Shown here: positions 7,727 through 14,638 of the stretch, piece after piece
Layout of the letters: every line of letters begins with the position of its first letter
How positions within the stretch are numbered: position 1 is the first letter of the stretch
Source of the DNA: Myxococcales bacterium
GTDB taxonomy: Bacteria; Myxococcota_A; UBA9042; JAGQJP01
Length of the DNA: 33,273 nt
Direction of reading: 5' to 3'
NCBI GenBank assembly: GCA_020430585.1
Contig: JAGQJP010000652.1
Coordinates: 1 to 33,273 of the forward strand
Notes under the pieces: model-generated
Seen by the model: only the letters and a program-made list of their open reading frames with translations
What the model was told of the DNA's origin: nothing
Database searches by the model: none
Translations under genes and position numbers: made by a program

Positions 7727-8884
7727 ATGCGCGGTCTCTGCAATAGAGCCGGGACCCTCACGGTCGCCGCGGTGCTGCTCGCGATCACCGCGAACCTGGC
7801 GCCGCGCACCGCTCGCGCCGCTGGCGGTGAGAATCGCGTCTCCCTCGACCTCTTCGTCTTCGATCAGAACGACCAATCGACGGACCATCTTCGTCGCCAG
7901 GGCTTCATCTATGGCGCGGGGGGCGTCGATTTCAGCGTTCGGGCGAGCGAGTTGGTCGTGGTGCGCGGTGCGACGACCATCGCGTACATCAAGGGAAGCG
8001 GCAAACCCGAGCTGCCTTCCTCGATTACCAACGCTTCGGTCACCTCGGCCTCTCCCGACACCGTGACCTGGGACATCGTCATCGGTCTGGACATCCGCAA
8101 GCCCGGCAGCCGCTGGCAGTTCAGCCCGGGCGTCTACTATCACCACCAATTCGGTTGGGCTGTCCCGGGTCTGGACATGTCGCTACGCGGCGAGTTCTTC
8201 GGCGGCGACGGCGTGTTGACGCTGAACTATGCGATCCGCGGCGCAATCCGTGGTGGCGACTTCTGGGATGGCAACTGGCGTGGCTTTCACTATCTGCTGA
8301 GCAACAATCTCCAGATCGGTTGGACCCAGACGCTCTCGCCGAGTTGGATCACCGCTGTCAGCGTGCAGTACGCACGACAGGACGGTCAGACGATCGGGTA
8401 CTTCAACTACGTCGTGCTCGTCGACGCGAACGGAACGCCGATCAAGCTCACCGACGAGCGGCTTCCGACCCAGCGCAATCGCGTCCAGGTCAATTTGCGG
8501 GTGCGTTACTCGCCCAAGCTCGGATTGGCCTTTGGTCTGGACCTCAGCGGGTACATCGACGACTGGAGCATCCGTCACGCGGCGATTCAAGGCAGCCTCG
8601 AGGTTCCTCTCGCCCAGTGGCTACGCTTTCGCTTCTGGTATCGCTTCGCCGCGCAGCATCGGACGCGGTTTTTTCGGCTCTCTCCCCTCGCGGAGACCCG
8701 CTATCAAACGCAAGACAGCGACCTCGACAGCTTCACGATGCACAGCGCGGGGATGCTGTTGCACTTCTCGTTGACGAAGACCCGTCGGCCGCACTGGGCG
8801 ATTCGCCTCGGGTCCCTCGGCTTCTACCGCAGCGATGGAATCGCGGCGCTCGGGGGCAGCATCGGATTGGTGGCATCATGGTGA
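7727..8884 (+). CDS. DUF3570 outer-membrane beta-barrel protein
   Basis: This 385-residue protein begins with a signal peptide (hydrophobic LTVAAVLLAITANLAP, cleavage near ARAA). The rest is made of alternating beta-strands with aromatic girdle residues (WQFSPGVYYHHQFGW, WLRFRFWYRF) and ends GLVASW, consistent with an outer-membrane barrel. The DERLPTQRNR segment followed by a strand corresponds to the L-P-x-x-R-x-R signature of DUF3570. The ATG directly follows the stop of the DUF4266 gene, and the 3' end overlaps the thioredoxin gene by 7 bases, so translation is likely coupled. From genome annotation, DUF3570 genes commonly sit with DUF4266, thioredoxin and apbE genes; the biochemical role is not established. 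It could be a pore or the surface scaffold of a redox complex. Confidence 0.8.
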   Translation: MRGLCNRAGTLTVAAVLLAITANLAPRTARAAGGENRVSLDLFVFDQNDQSTDHLRRQGFIYGAGGVDFSVRASELVVVRGATTIAYIKGSGKPELPSSITNASVTSASPDTVTWDIVIGLDIRKPGSRWQFSPGVYYHHQFGWAVPGLDMSLRGEFFGGDGVLTLNYAIRGAIRGGDFWDGNWRGFHYLLSNNLQIGWTQTLSPSWITAVSVQYARQDGQTIGYFNYVVLVDANGTPIKLTDERLPTQRNRVQVNLRVRYSPKLGLAFGLDLSGYIDDWSIRHAAIQGSLEVPLAQWLRFRFWYRFAAQHRTRFFRLSPLAETRYQTQDSDLDSFTMHSAGMLLHFSLTKTRRPHWAIRLGSLGFYRSDGIAALGGSIGLVASW

Positions 8885-9417
8885 TCACTCGACGACAACG
8901 AACACCTTCATCTGTGGCCCTGCGACAGGCGGTCGTGCGGCTGTGCGCGGCGTCGATGGGACTGCTGCTACTCGTTTGTCCGGCGAGACCGCTCGTCGCG
9001 GCGTCGCCGACCCGATCCCTCGGGTGGGCGAGCGCGCCTCTGACGGTCCGCACGCTCTCGGGTTCGCAGGCTCCCTGGCGGGCGCAGATCGCGGGGACCA
9101 AGCGCACACTGATCGTCTTCATGACCATCTGGTGCAAGGCCTGCGCGCGGAAGCAGGCGGACGTCGTCCGTTGGGCGCGGCGCTCGCAGAAGACGACCCG
9201 CACGCTCTTCGTCTTCAGTGGCAGTCCGCTGGCCGAGGTGGCTCGCCTCGTGCGCGAGCGCGGAATTCCCCTCGACGTGATTTCGGTGCTCGTCGACCGC
9301 GACGGAAGCGTCGCCCAGCGCTATCGGATCACCGAGACGCCGACCTACCTGCTCTTCACACCGAGCCGCCCGATCCCCGCTTCCTACGCCAAGATCGCGA
9401 GTATTCCCCGTGGCTAG
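8878..9417 (+). CDS. Secreted thioredoxin-like protein (WCKAC)
   Basis: This 179-residue protein has a long basic leader and a hydrophobic signal segment (AASMGLLLLVCPARPLVAA), so it acts outside the cytoplasm, probably in the periplasm. The thioredoxin-fold core shows IVFMTIWCKACARKQADV with a C-x-x-C active site, then the cis-proline loop TETPTYLLF. The length fits a single TlpA/ResA-like domain. The ATG at 8878 overlaps the DUF3570 stop, and the 3' end overlaps apbE by 8 bases. In this setting it may reduce or load the cysteines of the DUF4266 tail, or supply electrons to a flavin site made by ApbE; both are inference. Confidence 0.82.
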   Translation: MVITRRQRTPSSVALRQAVVRLCAASMGLLLLVCPARPLVAASPTRSLGWASAPLTVRTLSGSQAPWRAQIAGTKRTLIVFMTIWCKACARKQADVVRWARRSQKTTRTLFVFSGSPLAEVARLVRERGIPLDVISVLVDRDGSVAQRYRITETPTYLLFTPSRPIPASYAKIASIPRG

Positions 9418-10429
9418 GCGGCGTCGTTGGGCGACGCTCGTCGGCATCTGCGCTCTGGTGTCGTTGGAGGCGCACGGGGGGCCGCGTCGCGACGGCCCCG
9501 TCGCCCCGCTGGTCGAAGTACGCGACAGCGGGCGCGAGCTGGGGACGCCGTACGACGTCGTGATCGTCACCAGCACCAAGGACGAAGCGCGCGCCCGCGC
9601 CGCGCTGCGCGAGTTGCGCGTTTTCGTGCGCGGCCTCGAGCGGCGCTTCTCGGAGTGGATGCCCGACAGCGAGATCTCCAGGATCAACCGCGACGCGGGG
9701 CGCGGCTGGGTCGCCATCGCCCCGGACATGGCCAAGCTGCTGCGCGGGGCTCTGCACGTCAGCCGCGTGACCGATGGCGCCTTCGACGTCAGCTGGGCCC
9801 CGCTCGGCGCGCTCTACGACCGCGCTCGGCGGAATGGGCGGTTGCCCGGGCCCGCCGCGATTCGACGCTACCTTCAACGAGTCGGCTGGCGCGGGGTTCG
9901 CCTGGAGAAGCAGAGGATCCGCTTCGCGCGACGCGGGATGAAGCTCGGCATCGCAGGGGTCGCCAAGGGCTGGATCATCGACGCCCTCTTCGGCAAGCTC
10001 GCCGGCCAGCGTTTTCGCAACGTGATCATCAACATCGGCGGTGACTTGCGCACATCGGGCCGCGACCGATGGGGTCGCGAGCCGCGCTTCGTGATCGCCG
10101 ACCCCTACCGCAAGGGGCGCTTCGTCGCCAGCCTGACGATCTCGAACGTGGCGATCGCCACCTCGGGAAACTATCTTCGCTACCGCATGATCGGGGGACG
10201 TCGCGTCGGCCACATCGTCGACCCGCGGAGCGGACGCACTCCGCTCTTCGACGGGTCGGTCACCGTCCTGACACGGGACGCGGCGATGGCCGACGCATTG
10301 GCCACCGCTCTGTACGTGATGGGACCTGCGCGCGGGCTCGCCTTCGCCAAGCGAATCCGTGGGCTCGATGTGATCTTCGTGACGCGCCAGGGCGTGCAAA
10401 CGTCGCTGAAACCGGGGCGGCTGCGCTGA
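9410..10429 (+). CDS. apbE: FAD:protein FMN transferase (ApbE)
   Basis: ApbE enzymes split FAD and attach FMN to a Ser/Thr of a target protein in the periplasm, with magnesium. The 339-residue chain starts at GTG, overlapping the thioredoxin gene by 8 bases, and has a signal sequence (WATLVGICALVSLEAHG). Family motifs in order: SEISRIN (87-93), FDVSWAPLGALY (125-136), LGIAGVAKGWIID (179-191), INIGGDL (207-213), ATSGNY (250-255), HIVDPRSG (268-275) and ADALATAL (294-301) with metal-ligand candidates Asp295 and Thr299. All key positions appear intact. No standard flavinylation target (D-x-x-S/T-G-A-T type) is obvious in the neighbouring proteins, so the acceptor is open; the DUF4266 tail is one candidate. 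Confidence 0.9.
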   Translation: MARRRRWATLVGICALVSLEAHGGPRRDGPVAPLVEVRDSGRELGTPYDVVIVTSTKDEARARAALRELRVFVRGLERRFSEWMPDSEISRINRDAGRGWVAIAPDMAKLLRGALHVSRVTDGAFDVSWAPLGALYDRARRNGRLPGPAAIRRYLQRVGWRGVRLEKQRIRFARRGMKLGIAGVAKGWIIDALFGKLAGQRFRNVIINIGGDLRTSGRDRWGREPRFVIADPYRKGRFVASLTISNVAIATSGNYLRYRMIGGRRVGHIVDPRSGRTPLFDGSVTVLTRDAAMADALATALYVMGPARGLAFAKRIRGLDVIFVTRQGVQTSLKPGRLR

Positions 10430-10529
10430 GGTTGCCGCGTGGCCACGGCGTTGATGCCGCATCGCGGTTGCGCCGAGGTTCCGTCGAGAGTCCGAGCGTG
10501 TGGTGCGATGCGACGGCGGCGGGGATCGG

Positions 10530-12728
10530 TCAGGGCTTGCGTCGCAGCGGGATCAGGGCGAACAGAGCGACAAACAGCAGGGCCAAGGGCGCGGTGGGGC
10601 TGCCGCTCGGCGCGCTCTGACAGCCTTTCGAGCCGCCGCCGGAGGGCGTCGTGTCGGTCCCACCGTTGGTTGCGTCGGGGTCGCCGTTGGTCGCGTCGTT
10701 GGTCGTCTGTCCGCTCGGGATCGGCGCTGGCTGGCCGTTCGAGAGGAAGCAGCCGCCGAGGTTGTTGTAGACGGGGGTACAGGATTCACCTGCCTGGCAG
10801 TTCTGCTTGTCGGCGAGGCAGGGGACGAGACAGACCTTCGTGCCCGTCCCCGGATCTTCGCAGAAGAGGCTGCTGCACTCGTCGTCGCCGAGGCAGAACG
10901 CGCCGACGTCCTTGCTTCCGGTCAGCTCGCAGCTACCGTTGGGCGAGCCCTTCTCCGCCCGCTTGCAGCGACGTGGCAGCTCGCAGGCGTACGGGTTGGT
11001 GATGTCGCAGAAGTCGCTGCAGACCCCGCCCGCGCAGACGCCGCTCTTGCACTCGCCCGACGCGGTGCAGCTACCACCGTTGTCGACACAGGCGATCCGC
11101 TGTCCCGTGACGCAGATGCTGCCGACTTGAGAGCCGAGGCACTCCATTCCACAGGGACAATCCGCCGTCGTCGTGCAGTTCGCGCTGCAGAAAGCGTTCG
11201 ACTCGGCTTCGAGGCGCACGCAGAGGTTCGAGACGCAGTCGTCTGGGGCGGCACAGGGCCCTCCCGTCCCGTTTTTCTGCGGTGGATTGGTGCTGCTCGT
11301 CGGTAGGCAGGCGCCGCCGCTCGAATCGAGGAAGCCTGCGCACTCTTCGTTCGAGCCGCAAGCGGGGTTCTTCGGATCGCAGCCCTGGCGGCAGAAGAAC
11401 TGGCTCGAATTCGCGTCACCCGCGCAGACGCCGCTCTCGCACTCGTCCCCGCTTTGGCAGGCGTCGCCGTTCTTCTTCTTCGTCGTCGGCTGATTCGGTG
11501 GATCGCCAGGGATGCAGGCGCCACCCGAGCCCGACTGCAGCGTGGCGCAGTATGTGCCGTTGGGGCAGTTCGGCGCGCCCGGGTTGCATTTTTGGCGGCA
11601 CTGGCTGTCGCTCGAGGTCGTGCCGACGCAGAGACCGCTCTGGCACTCACCCGAGTAGCTACAGGACTCGCCGTTCGCTTTCGGCTTTGGCGGCTCGGGC
11701 GCCTGTCCAGGGATGCAGACGCCGCCGCTCGCGTTCGAGAACGCGGCGCAGTAGTAGCCGCTCGGGCAGTCGTCGTTGGTCGGCTCACAATTGCGTGTGC
11801 AGATGTTGGTGGTCTGGAGCTGTTGGCAGAAGAGCTCAGGCTTGCAGTCGTACTGGCCCGAGACGCAGCTCCCACCCAGGTCTTTGTTGGCCGAGGGGAT
11901 CACGTAGGTGATCTCGCTGCAGACGCTGTTCTTGCAGAGGTAGCGCGCGAGGTACTTCTCTTCGTTCCCGTCGTCGGTGATCACGTAGGGACACTGCGAG
12001 TCGCTGCTGCAGCTGTACGTGCTGCCTTGGGGGTAGAGAAAACAGGCGCCGCGCTGGTCACTGTCTTTCAGCACTCGGGTGATCTTCCACTGGGTGGGCG
12101 ACGCCGAGGGCGCCATCACGGGCGGCGTCTGCGGGTCGTAGCCGCCGAGCTCGTGCTGCAGACCGAAGTAGTGACCGATCTCGTGGGTCGCGATCGAGAG
12201 CACGTCATTTTTCTGGTTGTTCGTCCCGGGGTTGGTCGTCCAGCTGGTCTGGCCGTTGAAGCCGATGTCCGCCTCGTCGATCTTGCCGTCTGGGACACCG
12301 AAGATCGGCACCGTGATCCCGAGGACATAGGGGCCGTAGATCCAGTTCGAGACCCAGCCGATCTCGTTCTTGTCGTTCGGCTGTTTCCGATAGTAGGCGC
12401 CGTTCTGCTGCGTGACGGCGATCATCGAGTCGTTGGCGTCGACGCTCTTGCCCTCGCTGAAGAAGGTCAACGACGAACAGCTCACCGCCTCCCAGTTTTT
12501 GAAGGCGGTCAGGATCGCCTGCAGGTCCGATCCGTCGGTGATCCCCGAGAAGCCCTTCTGGTCGAGGTTATAGGGAACCTTGTTCGTCGACCAACGGACG
12601 GGGTTGGTGCTGTTTGGCGCCCAGTTGATCACGTTGCCTCGGCTCGGGATCGGCGCGCTGGCCAACACGAAGGCGAGGGCGAAGGCGATCGGTGCGGCGA
12701 CAGACGAGACGCGGGTGAAGCGGGTCAT
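10530..12728 (-). CDS. Matrixin-like metalloprotease with Cys-rich repeats and MYXO-CTERM tail
   Basis: This 732-residue secreted protein starts at 12728, preceded by AAGGAG. Signal peptide: VAAPIAFALAFVLASAPIP. The catalytic domain (about 33-235) has the metzincin zinc site HEIGHYFGLQH (182-192; ligands His182, His186, His192, base Glu183) and a Met-turn at PPVMAP (Met205), followed by the LYP element that closes matrixin-type domains. Residues about 238-660 hold about five Cys-rich modules, each near 65-85 residues, of the form C-x5-C-x-S-G-x-C with a later C-R-x-x-C, separated by Pro/Lys/Asn linkers. The tail is Thr/Asn/Asp/Gly-rich, then SKGCQ, a hydrophobic stretch (LALLFVALFALIPL) and RRKP, matching MYXO-CTERM sorting tails. 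It follows the 193-residue secreted protein by 16 bases. Likely a surface-displayed or released protease; substrate unknown. Confidence 0.88.
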   Translation of the reverse strand: MTRFTRVSSVAAPIAFALAFVLASAPIPSRGNVINWAPNSTNPVRWSTNKVPYNLDQKGFSGITDGSDLQAILTAFKNWEAVSCSSLTFFSEGKSVDANDSMIAVTQQNGAYYRKQPNDKNEIGWVSNWIYGPYVLGITVPIFGVPDGKIDEADIGFNGQTSWTTNPGTNNQKNDVLSIATHEIGHYFGLQHELGGYDPQTPPVMAPSASPTQWKITRVLKDSDQRGACFLYPQGSTYSCSSDSQCPYVITDDGNEEKYLARYLCKNSVCSEITYVIPSANKDLGGSCVSGQYDCKPELFCQQLQTTNICTRNCEPTNDDCPSGYYCAAFSNASGGVCIPGQAPEPPKPKANGESCSYSGECQSGLCVGTTSSDSQCRQKCNPGAPNCPNGTYCATLQSGSGGACIPGDPPNQPTTKKKNGDACQSGDECESGVCAGDANSSQFFCRQGCDPKNPACGSNEECAGFLDSSGGACLPTSSTNPPQKNGTGGPCAAPDDCVSNLCVRLEAESNAFCSANCTTTADCPCGMECLGSQVGSICVTGQRIACVDNGGSCTASGECKSGVCAGGVCSDFCDITNPYACELPRRCKRAEKGSPNGSCELTGSKDVGAFCLGDDECSSLFCEDPGTGTKVCLVPCLADKQNCQAGESCTPVYNNLGGCFLSNGQPAPIPSGQTTNDATNGDPDATNGGTDTTPSGGGSKGCQSAPSGSPTAPLALLFVALFALIPLRRKP

Positions 12729-12744
12729 GCTCGGCTCCTTGGCG

Positions 12745-13326
12745 TTACTGCCGCTCGAGGGCGAGGCGGCGGACCGTCTCGACGAATTGAGCATACGGCG
12801 TCGGCTGCGCGAGGAGCGGACGCGGTTCGCGGATGCGGTGCGTCGGATCGACGACGGAGAGCCCGTGGACCCGTTGACGCACCATCAGCGCCCCATTCGC
12901 ACCGCTGCGCGTCACGTCGAAGCGACCGAAGGCGAGGGCGTTGACGACGAAGGGCCCGCCTTTGGTATTGCGCCAGAGAAACAGGATCACGCGCTCTCCC
13001 ACGCGAAAGCTGGGGTTTCCCGCGATTCGGCGCGCGTAGCGGCCGAGCGTGCCACCGACCTGGGTCAGGCGGAACGACGGTTTGCTCAGCACGCCTTTGA
13101 GCACGCGCTGCACGCGAAAGGTCGTGTCGGTGTAGATGTCCTTCGCGTTTTGGCGGGCGTAGACGTTCACGCGCTGGACCGTCGCGTCGATGATCAGCGG
13201 CGAGGTCTGCGCCAGCCCGCGCAGGGTCACGCCGCGAACGACCGTCGCGTGGCCGATCCCGGGTGCGATGCAAAGGAGCAACGCGAAGGCGAGTAACGTG
13301 GTGTTTCGTCGATCGATCATGGTCAT
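12745..13326 (-). CDS. Small secreted protein paired with the metalloprotease
   Basis: This 193-residue protein has a signal peptide (TTLLAFALLLCIAPGIGHA). I place the start at 13326, where GAGG precedes the ATG; a longer frame upstream would cross the divergent promoter region. The mature domain has a strand pattern with recognisable landmarks: SPLIIDATVQRVNVY, IYTDTTFRVQRVLKG, LTQVGGTLG, FRVGERVILFLW and VNALAFGRFDV. I have seen this pattern in secreted proteins of Myxococcota near matrixin-like proteases, but it has no assigned function that I know. It is the first gene of a two-gene unit, 16 bases from the protease. A chaperone, inhibitor or cell-surface partner role is possible inference. 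Confidence 0.7.
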   Translation of the reverse strand: MTMIDRRNTTLLAFALLLCIAPGIGHATVVRGVTLRGLAQTSPLIIDATVQRVNVYARQNAKDIYTDTTFRVQRVLKGVLSKPSFRLTQVGGTLGRYARRIAGNPSFRVGERVILFLWRNTKGGPFVVNALAFGRFDVTRSGANGALMVRQRVHGLSVVDPTHRIREPRPLLAQPTPYAQFVETVRRLALERQ

Positions 13327-13426
13327 GCTCGGCCTCGTGGGCCCCTCTCCCGATTGGACACGGTAAATCGAAATGACACTTGTAGCACAATTGGCGCAAG
13401 GTTGCGACCAAAACCGCCACGGACCC

Positions 13427-13454
13427 TTGACGGGCATCCACGATCGCGTAAGCT
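13427..13454 (+). promoter_or_regulatory. Candidate promoter for the aldo/keto reductase gene
   Basis: TTGACG, 16 bases, then TAAGCT. The start would be near 13461, placing the palindrome at 13471-13484 in the early transcribed region. Confidence 0.4.
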
Positions 13455-13470
13455 GAGCTTTTTGCACCAA

Positions 13471-13484
13471 TGGCACGCGTGCCA
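13471..13484. promoter_or_regulatory. Operator-like palindrome before the aldo/keto reductase gene
   Basis: TGGCACGCGTGCCA is a perfect 14-base palindrome between the predicted transcription start and the AGGAG ribosome site. Its right part, CACGCGTGCCA, recurs in the same orientation and exactly 14 bases before the start codon of the aldehyde dehydrogenase gene (16279-16289), which argues for a shared regulator or RNA element. Confidence 0.5.
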
Positions 13485-13498
13485 ATGGGAGGAGCGCG

Positions 13499-14524
13499 AT
13501 GAAATATCGATTTTTGGGCCACACCGGCCTTCGTGTCTCCGAGCTCTGTCTCGGCTGTATGACCTTCGGCACGGGCTTCTACGGGATCGGACAGGTCGAC
13601 CAGGCGGGAGCTGATCGGCTCGTCGGGCGGGCGATCGAGGGGGGGATCAACTTCTTCGACACCGCGGACGTCTACTCGCGCGGCGAGTCGGAGACGATTC
13701 TGGCGCAGAGCTTGACGAACGTCGGCGCGTCGCGCGCGTCGGTCGTGATCGCCACCAAGGTGCGCGGGCCGATGAGTGACGGCGCGGCGACGGGAAAGGG
13801 CGATCTGAACAACGTCGGCCTCTCGCGCAAGCACATCTTCGAGTCTTGTGACGCGAGCCTGGCGCGCCTCGGCACCGACTACATCGATCTCTATCAAGTC
13901 CACGGTTGGGACCAGATGACGCCGCTCGACGAGACGATGCGCGCCCTCGACGACCTGGTGCGCCAGGGGAAAGTGCGCTATATCGGATGCTCGAACTATG
14001 CTGCGTGGCAGGTGGCGAAGGCCAACGGTATCGCCGCGGCCTTCGACGGTGCGCGCTTCGTCTCGCACCAAGCGTTCTACACGATGATTTCTCGGGATCT
14101 CGAGGAGGAGATCATCCCGATGTGCCTCTCCGAGGGGCTCGGTGTGATGGTCTGGTCGCCCCTGGCGGGCGGGTTCCTGACGGGCAAGTTCCGTCGCGAT
14201 GCGGAGAATCCCGAAAACTCGCGACGTTCGGGCTTCGACTTTCCGCCGATCGATAAGGAGCTCGGCTACGACGTCGTCGAACGTCTCGACGAGCTCGCCG
14301 CCGAGAAGGGTGCGACGGTGGCCCAGCTCGCCATCGCCTGGTTGCTTCAGCAGAAGGGGATCGCCACGGTGATCATCGGCGCCAAGAAGATGGGGCAGCT
14401 CGAGGACAACCTCGGTGCCGTCGACGTCTCGTTCAGCGTCGCGGAGCTGCAAGAGATCCACCAGGTGACCCGCCTCTCACCACGCTATCCACACTGGATG
14501 ATCGAGCGGATGCGTCGCCTCTGA
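13499..14524 (+). CDS. Aldo/keto reductase
   Basis: This 341-residue cytoplasmic NADPH-dependent oxidoreductase is a TIM-barrel enzyme. It begins KYRFLGHTGLRVSELCLGC, the usual strand and turn of the family. The catalytic tetrad is present: Asp54 and Tyr59 in FFDTADVYS, Lys87 in VIATKV, and His135 in LYQVHGWD. The C-terminal cofactor site is IIGAKKMGQLEDNLGA. Length is normal for the YghZ/Tas-like subgroup. GGGAGGAG precedes the ATG. It is convergent with the aldehyde dehydrogenase gene and shares a leader motif with it, suggesting common control of carbonyl metabolism or detoxification; the physiological substrate is unknown. Confidence 0.9.
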   Translation: MKYRFLGHTGLRVSELCLGCMTFGTGFYGIGQVDQAGADRLVGRAIEGGINFFDTADVYSRGESETILAQSLTNVGASRASVVIATKVRGPMSDGAATGKGDLNNVGLSRKHIFESCDASLARLGTDYIDLYQVHGWDQMTPLDETMRALDDLVRQGKVRYIGCSNYAAWQVAKANGIAAAFDGARFVSHQAFYTMISRDLEEEIIPMCLSEGLGVMVWSPLAGGFLTGKFRRDAENPENSRRSGFDFPPIDKELGYDVVERLDELAAEKGATVAQLAIAWLLQQKGIATVIIGAKKMGQLEDNLGAVDVSFSVAELQEIHQVTRLSPRYPHWMIERMRRL

Positions 14525-14557
14525 GGCGCGGCACACGCTGGCGAAGCGGAAGCCTCC

Positions 14558-14620
14558 CGTCGCCGCGCCTCGATCCGTCGCCGCGCCTCGATCCGTCGTG
14601 GCGGCCTCGATCCGTCGCGG
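14558..14620. repeat. Short tandem repeat between convergent genes
   Basis: Three tandem units of 18, 18 and 19 bases (CGTCGCCGCGCCTCGATC and near copies) plus a partial fourth lie in the gap between the ends of the aldo/keto reductase and aldehyde dehydrogenase genes. The first two units are identical, the third carries changes and one extra base. No T-run makes it an obvious terminator. It is probably a slippage-prone spacer. Confidence 0.7.
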
Positions 14621-14638
14621 CCACCGACCGCGGCCACG

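Noticed and set aside
7280-8149. Upstream extension of the large minus-strand frame beyond 7279
   Set aside because: The extension overlaps the DUF4266 and DUF3570 genes and both promoters, and its peptide is low-complexity. The ATG at 7279 has a ribosome site and promoter.
10430-10529. Terminator between convergent apbE and metalloprotease genes (palindrome CGTGGCCACG at 10438-10447)
   Set aside because: The stem is short and no T-run follows on either strand. I see no clear terminator in this 100-base gap.
13339-13410. Minus-strand promoter for the 193-residue protein and metalloprotease (TTGCGC or TTGTGC with several -10 options)
   Set aside because: Several overlapping weak choices exist in the AT-richer part and none is clearly better, so I did not assign one.
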